Below are positions 1 to 8,364 of a stretch of DNA of 64,000 nucleotides, in pieces (position 1 is the stretch's first letter; each line of letters begins with the position of its first letter). Under the pieces are notes generated by a model. The model searched no databases and was not told the origin of the DNA. It saw only the letters and a list, made by a program, of their open reading frames with translations. The position numbers and the translations under genes are program-made. Origin of the DNA: Yoonia maricola (lineage in GTDB: Bacteria; Pseudomonadota; Alphaproteobacteria; Rhodobacterales; Rhodobacteraceae); assembly GCF_002797915.1 (NCBI RefSeq), contig NZ_PGTY01000002.1:186001-250000 (forward strand). Reading direction: 5' to 3'.

Positions 1-1
1 T

Positions 2-820
2 GCGGCTTATGCCGGAACGCCCAAGAACGCGCCCGAAGACCGGGCTTTTGCCGCGATTGTCGAAGATTTTGAGATGCCGCGTGCGCTGCCAGAAGCTTTG
101 CTCGAAGGCCTCGCCTGGGACGCCGCTGAGCATCGATATAGCACTTTAGGCAATGTTAGAGACTATTCTGCGCGTGTTGCCAGCGCCGTGGGTGCGATGA
201 TGTGCGTACTAATGCGCGTGCGCGACCCGGACGCCTTGGCACGCGCCTGTGACCTTGGTGTCGCGATGCAGTTGACCAATATCGCCCGCGACGTGGGTGA
301 AGATGCGCGGATGGGCCGGATTTATCTGCCGTTGGATTGGCTGGAAGAGGCTGGGATTGATCCATTAAATTTTGTGCGCGAACCGTTGCCCACGGATGAG
401 GTGCGTCGCATGGTCAAACGTTTGCTGGCTGAGGCTGACAGGCTTTATTTGCGGTCCGAGGCCGGGATTAACGTGTTGCCTTTGCAGGCACGCACCGGGA
501 TTTGGGCAGCTCGGCTGATTTACGCCGGTATTGGCAAGCAATTGCGGCGTCAGGGGTACGACAGCATCTCGATGCGGGCGCGCACCAATGGGCGTCAGAA
601 ATTGGGCTGGCTGGCGCAGGCCGGTGCGCAAACGGCGACTTCGCTTATCATGCCGAAATCGGCAGTGATCTATGCCAAACCGCTGCCTGAGGTCGCGTTT
701 TTGGTTGATGCCGCCAGCCGTGCGCGGCCTGATCAGGGGCGCTCAAGTTCTGTGTTGGATATACTGGCGGAGTTGAAGGCACGCGAAGCTGGCATTGGAA
801 CTGATCGCCCGATGGCCTAG
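2..820 (+). CDS. crtB: Phytoene synthase, 5'-truncated by window edge
   Basis: Condenses two geranylgeranyl diphosphates to phytoene, the first committed step of carotenoid synthesis. The reading frame is open from base 2, so the gene starts outside the window; 272 C-terminal residues are visible. The second aspartate-rich motif (NIARDVGEDARMGR, about residues 93-106 of the visible part) and the preceding ACDLGVAMQLT are typical of squalene/phytoene synthases. The stop is TAG. The gene is followed 30 bp later by tspO, the crtB-tspO order known at the carotenoid end of Rhodobacter photosynthesis clusters. Confident by motif; the missing N-terminus cannot be judged. Confidence 0.93.
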   Translation, partial: AAYAGTPKNAPEDRAFAAIVEDFEMPRALPEALLEGLAWDAAEHRYSTLGNVRDYSARVASAVGAMMCVLMRVRDPDALARACDLGVAMQLTNIARDVGEDARMGRIYLPLDWLEEAGIDPLNFVREPLPTDEVRRMVKRLLAEADRLYLRSEAGINVLPLQARTGIWAARLIYAGIGKQLRRQGYDSISMRARTNGRQKLGWLAQAGAQTATSLIMPKSAVIYAKPLPEVAFLVDAASRARPDQGRSSSVLDILAELKAREAGIGTDRPMA

Positions 821-850
821 GTGTAGCGGGAACCTTGAAAGGGGCCTGCT

Positions 851-1330
851 GTGGATATTTTTCTTTTTTGTTTGTTTCTTGCCGCGACCTTTGGAGCGGG
901 TGCGACCGGCGCGCTTTTTCCGACAGGTGAGTGGTACAAGAGCCTGAACAAACCCACTTGGGTCCCACCGGATTGGGTTTTCCCGGTGGCGTGGACATCC
1001 ATCTATCTACTTATTTCCTTTGCGGGTGCACGTGTCGCCGTGCTGGATGGCAACGCCTATGCAATGGCGTTTTGGGCTTTGCAGATTGCGTTCAATACAC
1101 TGTGGACCCCGGTCTTTTTTGGCCTGCGCCACCTGAAAGCATCCTTGCCCGTTATGGCTTGCCTTTGGTTGGCCGTCGCAGGCGCGACAGTGACGCATTT
1201 TCAGTTGGATTTCTGGGCCGGTCTGGCCTTTGTGCCCTATCTGGTTTGGGTCACGGTCGCTGGTGCCCTGAACCTTGCAATGCTTCGCCTGAACCCCGAT
1301 CAAAACCCATTGCAGCTACAGAACCTCTGA
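851..1330 (+). CDS. tspO: TspO/MBR tryptophan-rich sensory membrane protein (CrtK)
   Basis: A 159-residue inner- or outer-membrane protein of the TspO/MBR family, which binds porphyrins and in Rhodobacter modulates photosynthesis gene expression in response to oxygen. It starts with GTG behind a GAAAGGGG ribosome site. About five hydrophobic segments are visible, with the family features WYKSLNKPTWVPP near residues 33-45 and the Trp-rich WALQIAFNTLWTPVFFG in the middle. Its place directly after crtB supports the name crtK/tspO and suggests that the photosynthesis cluster lies to the left of the window. Confidence 0.93.
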   Translation: MDIFLFCLFLAATFGAGATGALFPTGEWYKSLNKPTWVPPDWVFPVAWTSIYLLISFAGARVAVLDGNAYAMAFWALQIAFNTLWTPVFFGLRHLKASLPVMACLWLAVAGATVTHFQLDFWAGLAFVPYLVWVTVAGALNLAMLRLNPDQNPLQLQNL

Positions 1331-1356
1331 CACCCCCTTGAACGTCCTTCAATTCG

Positions 1357-3168
1357 ATGAAACCATTGGGGATGGAAACACATTTCAAATCATGGGCCGA
1401 AGTTGCCCCCCGATTAGTGGCCGTTGCTGCCGGGCGTGAAAAGGCCGATTTGGTCATTCGTGGCGGCAAGCTGGTGAATGTGCAAACCCGAGAGATTTTG
1501 GAATGGCAGGTGGCAGTAGCCGAGGGGCGCTTTGCCTATGTTGGGCCTGATGCCGCGCACTGTATTGGTGACAATACGCGCGTGATCGAGGCAGAGGGTA
1601 GCTATCTGATCCCCGGCCTGTGCGACGGCCATATGCATATCGAAAGCGGTATGCTGACGCCTGCCGAATTTGCCGCCGCCGTTATCCCCCATGGCACCAC
1701 AACCATGTTCACCGACCCGCACGAGATTGCCAATGTATTGGGCCTACGCGGCGTGCGTATGATGCATGACGAGGCGCTGATGCAGCCCGTCAACATCTAC
1801 ACGCAAATGCCGTCTTGCGCGCCCTCTGCGCCGGGTTTGGAGACAACAGGGTTTGAGATTTCTGCCGATGATGTGGCAGAGGCGATGGCGTGGCCGGGTA
1901 TCATTGGCTTGGGTGAGATGATGAATTTCCCCGGTGTGATCAACGGTGACAGCCAGATGCTGGCTGAAATGGCAGCAACGATGAATGCGGGCAAGACCGT
2001 GGGTGGGCACTATGCCTCGCCTGACAAGGGTATCGCTTTTTCGGCATATGTTGCTGGCGGTGCGGCTGATGATCACGAAGGAACTGCCGAGGCGGATGCG
2101 ATTGCCCGCGTCCGCAACGGAATGCGATCGATGATGCGCCTTGGGTCTGCGTGGTATGATGTGGAAAGTCAGATCACCGCAGTGACAGAGAAGGGGCTTG
2201 ATCCTCGCAACTTTATCCTGTGCACCGATGATTGCATGGCAGGTACGCTGGTCAACGATGGACATATGAACCGCGTGGTGCGCCATGCGATTACCTGCGG
2301 CTGTGATCCGTTGGTTGCTTTGCAGATGGCGACGATCAATACGGCGACGCATTTCGGGTTAGAACGCGAGATTGGATCGATTGCGCCTGGGCGCAGGGCA
2401 GACGTGATCTTGACCTCGGATCTGACGGAGTTGCCGATTGAGGAAGTCATCGCGCGCGGCCAAACCGTTGCAAAGGACGGCAAGATAACCGTCGATTGCC
2501 CGCATTTTGACTGGCCCGACGATGCCCGCAAAACGGTGCATATGGGCAAGATGCTGGAGACGTCCGATTTTGTGATCCATGCGCCCGAAGGCAAGAATAA
2601 GGTAAAGGCCAAGGTCATCGGCGTGGTTGAAAACCAGGCGCCAACAGAGGCTTTGACGGCTGAACTGCCCGTTGTCGATGGGTTGGTTGAGGGTGAAGGT
2701 GATACCTATCAGATTGCCCTTGTTGAACGGCACCAAGGCACCGGGACGGTCGTGAACGGCTTTGTCTCTGGCTTTGGGTATACTGGTAAAATGGCGATGG
2801 CCTCTACTGTGGCGCATGACAGCCACCATATGATTGTCGTCGGCACGGATCGCGCGATGATGGCTGCGGCAGCCAATCGTCTTGGCGAGGTAGGCGGCGG
2901 TGTTACCGTTTGGAAAGACGGCAAGGAACTGGCACTGGTCGAATTGCCCATCGCTGGCCTCATGTCTGATAGTCCCGCCGCCGAAGTCGCCGCCAAAGCC
3001 GACCAAATGGTTGCTGCCATGGCCGATTGCGGCTGCACATTGAATAACGCCTATATGCAGCATTCGCTGCTGGCGCTTGTTGTCATCCCATCGCTCAGGA
3101 TCTCTGATCTGGGGCTGGTCGATGTCGATAAGTTTGAAATTACAGATATATTTGAGGAAAACGCATGA
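1357..3168 (+). CDS. ade: Adenine deaminase
   Basis: Hydrolyses adenine to hypoxanthine plus ammonia in purine salvage. The 603-residue protein has the amidohydrolase metal motif CDGHMHIES (about residue 89) following the IPGL strand, then HGTTTMFTDPHEIANVLG, and the bacterial Ade C-terminal domain; the length is normal. ATG at 1357 is taken as start, but no good ribosome site precedes it and ATG at 1372 is an alternative. Its last bases overlap the start of amn by four (ATGA), so the two genes are translationally coupled. Together they can turn AMP into hypoxanthine via adenine. Confidence 0.93.
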   Translation: MKPLGMETHFKSWAEVAPRLVAVAAGREKADLVIRGGKLVNVQTREILEWQVAVAEGRFAYVGPDAAHCIGDNTRVIEAEGSYLIPGLCDGHMHIESGMLTPAEFAAAVIPHGTTTMFTDPHEIANVLGLRGVRMMHDEALMQPVNIYTQMPSCAPSAPGLETTGFEISADDVAEAMAWPGIIGLGEMMNFPGVINGDSQMLAEMAATMNAGKTVGGHYASPDKGIAFSAYVAGGAADDHEGTAEADAIARVRNGMRSMMRLGSAWYDVESQITAVTEKGLDPRNFILCTDDCMAGTLVNDGHMNRVVRHAITCGCDPLVALQMATINTATHFGLEREIGSIAPGRRADVILTSDLTELPIEEVIARGQTVAKDGKITVDCPHFDWPDDARKTVHMGKMLETSDFVIHAPEGKNKVKAKVIGVVENQAPTEALTAELPVVDGLVEGEGDTYQIALVERHQGTGTVVNGFVSGFGYTGKMAMASTVAHDSHHMIVVGTDRAMMAAAANRLGEVGGGVTVWKDGKELALVELPIAGLMSDSPAAEVAAKADQMVAAMADCGCTLNNAYMQHSLLALVVIPSLRISDLGLVDVDKFEITDIFEENA

Positions 3169-4646
3169 ATATGGCCCAAGAGGTGTCAATCCGGACACCT
3201 GATACTCCAAAACCCGAAAGCTTTACCGATGCAAAAAAAGCGGTAGCGCGGTTGCAAGAACTCTACGCGATTGCCGTGACATTCCTGTCCGAGAATTTCT
3301 CGGCTGCTCTAATGAATGGTCAACCCGAAACGCGCGTTCGGGCCTATTACCCGGAAATCCGTCTGACGACGACAACCTATGCCAAGACCGATACCCGCCT
3401 GTCCTTTGGTCATGTGGCTGAACCGGGCGTCTATGCCACGACTATCACGCGGCCGGATCTGTTTGCGTCCTATCTTGAACAGCAAATCGGCCTGTTGATC
3501 AAAAGCCATGGCGTGCCTGTTGTCATTGGGGCCTCTACCACGGAAATGCCGGTGCATTTTGCAGCTGCCAATGATCCGGGGCTGACCGTGCCACAGGACG
3601 GATCCATGGAGTTCAACCTGCGCGACAACTTTGATGTGCCTGATCTTAGTACGACACACGATAACATCGTGAATGGCGAAGAATTCACCTATCCCGATGG
3701 TGCGCGGCCCTTGGCGCCGTTCACTGCACAGCGTGTGGACTACTCTCTGGCGCGCCTCGCACATTATACAGCAACTGCAGCAGAGCATTTCCAGAACCAC
3801 GTTCTGTTTACCAACTACCAGTTCTATGTCGAAGAGTTCGAGGCTTACGCCCGCCATATGCTCGCCGATCGTGAAAGCGGCTACACCAGCTTTGTCAGCA
3901 CCGGGAATGTCGAGATCACGGATGCTGACGCACCGATCCCTTTGCCGGGGAAGTTGCCACAGATGCCGACCTATCACCTGAAACGTGCCAATGGCAGCGG
4001 GATCACCTTGGTAAACATCGGGGTCGGGCCGTCGAATGCAAAGACAGCAACGGATCATATCGCGGTCTTGCGTCCACATGCGTGGCTGATGGTCGGACAC
4101 TGCGCTGGGCTGCGCAATTCACAACGCTTGGGTGATTTTGTGCTGGCCCACGCGTATCTGCGCGAAGATCACGTGCTGGATGATGACCTGCCTGTCTGGG
4201 TGCCCATTCCAGCGTTGGCGGAAATCCAGATTGCGTTGGAAACGGCAGTGGCCGATGTGACTGAACTGGAGGGCTACGACCTCAAACGGATCATGCGGAC
4301 CGGGACGGTGGCGACCATCGACAACCGCAACTGGGAACTGCGCGAACAGGCCGGGCCAGTGCAGCGCCTTTCGCAATCGCGCGCCATTGCATTGGATATG
4401 GAAAGTGCGACCATCGCAGCGAATGGCTTTCGGTTCCGCGTGCCTTATGGCACCCTTCTCTGTGTCAGTGACAAACCTCTGCATGGCGAATTGAAACTGC
4501 CCGGAATGGCCTCAGATTTCTATAAAACACAGGTCGCAGCGCATCTGATGATCGGTATTCGGGCCATGGAACGCCTGCGTGAAATGCCGCTGGAGCGCAT
4601 TCACAGCCGGAAATTACGTAGTTTTGAAGAGACAGCCTTCCTCTGA
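3165..4646 (+). CDS. amn: AMP nucleosidase
   Basis: Cleaves AMP to adenine and ribose 5-phosphate. The 493-residue length matches the bacterial Amn family (about 480-500). An N-terminal regulatory-type domain is followed by a nucleoside-phosphorylase-like catalytic domain, with the stretch VNIGVGPSNAKTATDHI around residue 285 and the conserved ALDMESATIAANGFRFRVPYGTLL-type region near residue 408 (nucleoside binding MES core). It overlaps ade by four bases, so the adenine it releases can pass straight to adenine deaminase. No clear terminator follows; an A/T-rich stretch with GCGC lies at about 4650-4700. Confidence 0.93.
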   Translation: MNMAQEVSIRTPDTPKPESFTDAKKAVARLQELYAIAVTFLSENFSAALMNGQPETRVRAYYPEIRLTTTTYAKTDTRLSFGHVAEPGVYATTITRPDLFASYLEQQIGLLIKSHGVPVVIGASTTEMPVHFAAANDPGLTVPQDGSMEFNLRDNFDVPDLSTTHDNIVNGEEFTYPDGARPLAPFTAQRVDYSLARLAHYTATAAEHFQNHVLFTNYQFYVEEFEAYARHMLADRESGYTSFVSTGNVEITDADAPIPLPGKLPQMPTYHLKRANGSGITLVNIGVGPSNAKTATDHIAVLRPHAWLMVGHCAGLRNSQRLGDFVLAHAYLREDHVLDDDLPVWVPIPALAEIQIALETAVADVTELEGYDLKRIMRTGTVATIDNRNWELREQAGPVQRLSQSRAIALDMESATIAANGFRFRVPYGTLLCVSDKPLHGELKLPGMASDFYKTQVAAHLMIGIRAMERLREMPLERIHSRKLRSFEETAFL

Positions 4647-4778
4647 TCAGCCAAAAAACGCAAAAAAACGCGCTTTTTCACTTATAAGCGCACACTAATC
4701 ATTGTGGTTTCACACAACATACCGTTAGATGTGCGGGTAACAGGCCCTACTGCTGGGGCGAATGAGGGAGACCAGGAA

Positions 4779-5069
4779 ATGGCTACAAAACCACTAACAA
4801 AAGCGCAGCTTGTATCTGCACTGGCCGATGAAACAGGCATGGACAAAAAAGCAGCAGGCGCTGCACTTGATGCTGTGACCGGCATCATCACCAAAGAAGT
4901 ATCTAGCGGTGGCGCCGTGACACTTCCTGGCGTTGGCAAAATCTACTGCCGCGAACGCCCAGAGCGTATGGTGCGTAACCCAGCAACGGGTGAGCAGATC
5001 AAGAAAGACGCGGATAAGGTCGTGAAAATGACCATCGCAAAAGCGCTGAAAGACAGCGTCAACGGTTAA
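4779..5069 (+). CDS. HU-family nucleoid DNA-binding protein
   Basis: A 96-residue histone-like protein that bends and compacts DNA. The frame is open further upstream (to 4704), but ATG 4779 sits behind an AGGGAGACCAGG ribosome site and gives a normal HU length, so the upstream extension is rejected. Features are an N-terminal helical pair (KPLTKAQLVSALADE), the VTLPGVGKI beta turn and the DNA-binding arm around RPERMVRNPATGEQI. The arm reads RNPATGE where many HU proteins have RNPxTGE, a good match. It ends before a strong terminator and is probably monocistronic. Confidence 0.92.
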   Translation: MATKPLTKAQLVSALADETGMDKKAAGAALDAVTGIITKEVSSGGAVTLPGVGKIYCRERPERMVRNPATGEQIKKDADKVVKMTIAKALKDSVNG

Positions 5070-5093
5070 GGTTTCAGGCTACAGCCAGAATTT

Positions 5094-5125
5094 AAAAGGG
5101 TCGCCTTCAAAGGCGGCCCTTTTTC
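5094..5125 (+). terminator. Rho-independent terminator of the HU gene
   Basis: A stem of AAGGGTCGCC paired with GGCGGCCCTT around a TTCAAA loop is followed by a short T run. It begins 25 bases after the HU stop codon. Confidence 0.85.
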
Positions 5126-5162
5126 GTATGTAAGGGTGCGGAACGGCAAGGCAGAGAACGAT

Positions 5163-6023
5163 ATGGACATCAAAGCAATCGCAATGGGCCTTGCATTCGC
5201 TCTTATGTGGTCATCAGCATTTACCTCTGCGCGTGTCATTGTGGAATATGCGCCGCCGCTGACAGCCTTGGCGCTGCGGTTCTTGGTTTCTGGCTTGCTG
5301 GGCGTTGGGATCGCCTGGGCGCTGGGCCAATCCGCGCGGTTGAGCCGCAAGCAATGGTTGGGCGTTGTGATTTTTGGTGTTTGCCAAAACGCGCTTTATC
5401 TTGGCCTGAACTTTGTGGCGATGCAGACGATCCCTGCATCTTTGGCGGCGATCATTGCCTCAACCATGCCGCTCTTGGTGGCCTTGGCGGGGTGGATTGT
5501 TTTTGGAAACCGCGTCCGGCCTTTGGGGATTGTGGGGCTTGTCGCTGGTTTGGTTGGCGTAGTGCTGATTATGGGTGCGCGGTTGCAAGGTGGCGTCGAT
5601 ATCTACGGGCTGGTGCTTTGTCTTGTTGGTGTCATATCTCTCACCATCGCGACTCTGGCTGTGTTGGGGGCATCATCGGGTGGCAATGTTTTGATGATTG
5701 TTGGCCTACAGATGCTTGTAGGTAGCGCGATCCTTTGGGTGCCAGCACTGACACTAGAGGTGTGGGATATCACGTGGAATTGGCAATTGGTCGCAGCCTT
5801 TGTTTACACCACCTTGGTGCCCGGTCTGGCGGCAACATGGGTGTGGTTCATGCTGGTAGGGCGTATTGGGGCGGTGAAGGCATCGACCTTCCATTTCCTC
5901 AACCCGTTTCTGGGTGTTGCCATCGCGGCAGCATTGCTCGGAGAGGTTATCGGGGTTCTGGATGTGCTTGGCGTTGCGATTATCGCAGGGGGTATTTTGG
6001 CGGTACAGCTGTCCAAACAGTAA
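5163..6023 (+). CDS. EamA/DMT-family inner-membrane exporter
   Basis: A 286-residue protein with ten predicted hydrophobic helices in two EamA repeats, the drug/metabolite transporter layout; members export amino acids, metabolites or drugs. The first repeat begins GLAFALMWSSAFTSARV and the second repeat centres on FVYTTLVPGLAATWVWF. ATG 5163 is preferred over GTG 5136, which lies too close to the upstream terminator. The substrate cannot be read from sequence. The TAA stop forms one end of a 24-bp palindrome shared with the convergent aroC gene. Confidence 0.85.
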   Translation: MDIKAIAMGLAFALMWSSAFTSARVIVEYAPPLTALALRFLVSGLLGVGIAWALGQSARLSRKQWLGVVIFGVCQNALYLGLNFVAMQTIPASLAAIIASTMPLLVALAGWIVFGNRVRPLGIVGLVAGLVGVVLIMGARLQGGVDIYGLVLCLVGVISLTIATLAVLGASSGGNVLMIVGLQMLVGSAILWVPALTLEVWDITWNWQLVAAFVYTTLVPGLAATWVWFMLVGRIGAVKASTFHFLNPFLGVAIAAALLGEVIGVLDVLGVAIIAGGILAVQLSKQ

Positions 6024-6044
6024 GGTGGGTTTAAACCCACCTTA
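6021..6044. terminator. Perfect 24-bp palindrome containing both stop codons of convergent genes
   Basis: The sequence from 6021 to 6044 is its own reverse complement (TAAGGTGGGTTT and its mirror). The first three bases are the TAA stop of the EamA gene; the last three are the TAA stop of aroC on the other strand. RNA from either side would fold into a stem with no unpaired loop bases, apart from those that must open at the AT centre. It probably acts as a bidirectional 3'-end or terminator, although there is no long T run. Confidence 0.6.
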
Positions 6045-7145
6045 CCCGATGGACCCGCGCACCCCGCCTGTTTGCCCACGATCCAGCAGCAGGTGGTCCA
6101 AAATGACACAAGCCATCATCGCTTCACCAACGGGCACTGCACGAATGCCAACACAAGGGTCGTGCCGTCCTTTTGTAACGACTTCGGTGGGCGAACCATC
6201 CATGCGAATGGACTTGCGTGGCGACAGGATCGAAGATGTCGGTTTCACAGCAAACCGTACCACAATATCCTGCCCTGTGCTGATCCCCCCAAGAATGCCA
6301 CCAGCATGGTTTGAGGAATACTCAGGCCCGTCTGATCCCATGAAAATCTCATCCGCATTGTCGCGTCCGGTGAGTGCGGCCGCCGCCATCCCTTCGCCGA
6401 TCTCAACACCTTTCACAGCGTTGATCGACATCATCGCAGCACTTAAATCAGTGTCTAACTTTGCGTAAACCGGCGCACCGATACCTGCGGGCACGCCGCG
6501 TGCCACGACCTCAATGATAGCACCGACCGAGTTGTGATCATCCTTGCGCAGCCACGCGAGATAGTCGTTCCACTCAGCCGCTGCCTCTGCATCAGGACAG
6601 AAGAAATCGTTCTGGTCTATCTGATCCCAATCCACCTTCGCCGGGTCGATCTTCTTTGTTCCCATCTGGGTCATGTAGCCTTTGATCTGCACATTTGCGG
6701 CAATCGCCTTAATCGCCTCACGCGCAACGCCGCCTGCCGCAACGCGTGAGGCGGTTTCGCGCGCAGAAGACCGCCCGCCACCGCGTGGGTCGCGTAGCCC
6801 ATATTTCTGGTGATACGTAATATCGGCATGACCGGGCCGGAAGGTATTGAGGATATCACCGTAGTCTTTCGACCGTTGATCGGTATTCTCAATCATCAAT
6901 TGGATCGGCGTGCCCGTCGTCTTGCCCTCATACACACCCGACAGAATGTTCACCGTATCGGGTTCATTCCGCTGGGTCGTATTCTTGTTCAGGCCGGGGC
7001 GGCGCTTATCCATCCATTGCTGGATCATCGCAGGTTCAAGCCGGACACCGGGGGGGCAGCCATCGACTGTCGCACCTAATGCAGGCCCGTGGCTTTCACC
7101 CCAGGTGGTGAACCGAAACAAATGACCGAAGCTGTTGATCGACAT
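6042..7145 (-). CDS. aroC: Chorismate synthase
   Basis: The last shikimate-pathway enzyme, converting EPSP to chorismate with reduced FMN. The 367-residue length is normal. The N-terminal signature [25 protein letters not shown] region (split here by residues 13-32), the central [17 protein letters not shown] motif and the C-terminal RCDPCxGIR-like stretch ([13 protein letters not shown]) are all present. The ATG start lies upstream of the divergent TPP riboswitch and thi operon. Its 3' end is shared with the palindrome at 6021-6044. Confidence 0.96.
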   Translation of the reverse strand: MSINSFGHLFRFTTWGESHGPALGATVDGCPPGVRLEPAMIQQWMDKRRPGLNKNTTQRNEPDTVNILSGVYEGKTTGTPIQLMIENTDQRSKDYGDILNTFRPGHADITYHQKYGLRDPRGGGRSSARETASRVAAGGVAREAIKAIAANVQIKGYMTQMGTKKIDPAKVDWDQIDQNDFFCPDAEAAAEWNDYLAWLRKDDHNSVGAIIEVVARGVPAGIGAPVYAKLDTDLSAAMMSINAVKGVEIGEGMAAAALTGRDNADEIFMGSDGPEYSSNHAGGILGGISTGQDIVVRFAVKPTSSILSPRKSIRMDGSPTEVVTKGRHDPCVGIRAVPVGEAMMACVILDHLLLDRGQTGGVRGSIG

Positions 7146-7242
7146 GGAATTCCCCTTTGCCAGATGGGTCTAGCGGGCGTGACAATCAGGCTCAAGTGCT
7201 TTCCCTTGCGCCCCTTGGCAATCCGGCTTAGCTAGGGCCTAC

Positions 7243-7323
7243 CTCGGGGGGCCATTCCTTGGCTGAGATGCGCAATGCGCGGACCCGTAGAACCTGAACC
7301 GGTTAAGACCGGCGGAGGGAAGG
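7243..7323 (+). promoter_or_regulatory. TPP riboswitch (THI element)
   Basis: The leader carries the conserved thi-box pieces in order: CTCGGGG at the 5' stem, the CTGAGA pyrimidine-sensing loop at 7263-7268, then ACCTGAACC, a variable stem ending GACCGG, and CGGAGGGAAGG. It lies about 50 bases before thiB. It would bind thiamine pyrophosphate and shut down the thiamine importer when the cofactor is plentiful. The exact 5' boundary is approximate. Confidence 0.93.
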
Positions 7324-7374
7324 TTTAGCAATCTCGCTATCCCCTAATCCGCCCGCCTGTATTTGGAGGATACG

Positions 7375-8364
7375 ATGAAACCAACCACCTATCTGCCAGC
7401 TGTCGCGGGACTTGCCCTTTGTGCTACCGGCGCAATGGCCGAGACCCCGGTGCTGCAAGTCATGACCTACGACAGTTTTGTCAGCGAATGGGGCCCCGGT
7501 CCTGCGGTTGAAGCGGCGTTTGAGGCCGAATGCGCTTGCGATCTACAATTCGTGGGTACGGGCGACGGCGCGGCCCTGCTCGCACGTTTGCAATTGGAAG
7601 GGCCCCGCACTGATGCCGATATCGTGCTGGGTCTGGATACGAACCTGACAGCGGCAGCCCGTGAAACGGGACTGTTTGCGCCGCATGGTGTTGAGGCTGA
7701 TCTGGATTTGCCAATTGCATGGACGGATGCAGAGTTTCTGCCGTTTGACTGGGGTTACTTCGCCTTTGTTGGCAACGCGGGTGCTGAGGCTCCGGCTTCT
7801 TTGCAGGCCTTGGCCGACAGCGACACCAAGATCGTGATCCAGGACCCGCGCTCATCTACGCCCGGTCTGGGCCTTTTGATGTGGGTGAAGACGGCCTACG
7901 GCGATGAAGCCCCTGCACTCTGGGCGGATCTGTCTGACAACATTGTCACGGTGACATCCGGCTGGTCCGAGGCCTACGGTATGTTCCTTGAAGGCGAAGC
8001 GGATGCGGTGCTGTCCTACACGACATCGCCTGCCTATCACCTGATCGCCGAAGAGGACGACAGCAAAGTGGCATGGGCCTTTGACGAAGGCCATTACATG
8101 CAGGTCGAAGTCGCCGGTAAAGTCGCCGGCACCGATCAGCCCGCGCTTGCCGATCAGTTCCTTGCCTTCATGGTATCCGAAGGATTCCAAAGCGTGATTC
8201 CGACGACAAATTGGATGTATCCTGCGGTGACACCTGCTGGCGGTTTGCCCGATGGGTTTGAAACGCTGATTACACCTGACACGTCATTGCTTTTGTCGCC
8301 ACAGGATGCATCCGCAATGCGTGATGCGGCGCTGGATGAATGGCGCACAGCGCTGTCCCAGTAA
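7375..8364 (+). CDS. thiB: Thiamine ABC transporter, periplasmic binding protein
   Basis: The periplasmic receptor for thiamine or its phosphates in the ThiBPQ importer. ATG 7375 follows a perfect GGAGGA ribosome site and gives a 329-residue protein with a Sec signal peptide (about 22 residues, cleavage after AMA). The mature protein begins ETPVLQVMTYDSF, typical of the family, and contains IQDPRSSTPGLG and SYTTSPAYH ligand-pocket stretches. It stands directly behind a TPP riboswitch and overlaps thiP, so it is the first gene of a riboswitch-controlled operon. Confidence 0.94.
   Translation: MKPTTYLPAVAGLALCATGAMAETPVLQVMTYDSFVSEWGPGPAVEAAFEAECACDLQFVGTGDGAALLARLQLEGPRTDADIVLGLDTNLTAAARETGLFAPHGVEADLDLPIAWTDAEFLPFDWGYFAFVGNAGAEAPASLQALADSDTKIVIQDPRSSTPGLGLLMWVKTAYGDEAPALWADLSDNIVTVTSGWSEAYGMFLEGEADAVLSYTTSPAYHLIAEEDDSKVAWAFDEGHYMQVEVAGKVAGTDQPALADQFLAFMVSEGFQSVIPTTNWMYPAVTPAGGLPDGFETLITPDTSLLLSPQDASAMRDAALDEWRTALSQ

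Noticed and set aside
1744..3210. Long antisense frames opposite the adenine deaminase gene (202 and 283 residues)
   Set aside because: They arise from the codon use of ade, lack ribosome sites and match no protein pattern.
2359..4100. Candidate small RNA or antisense transcripts opposite purine genes
   Set aside because: No promoter-terminator pair is visible on the minus strand.
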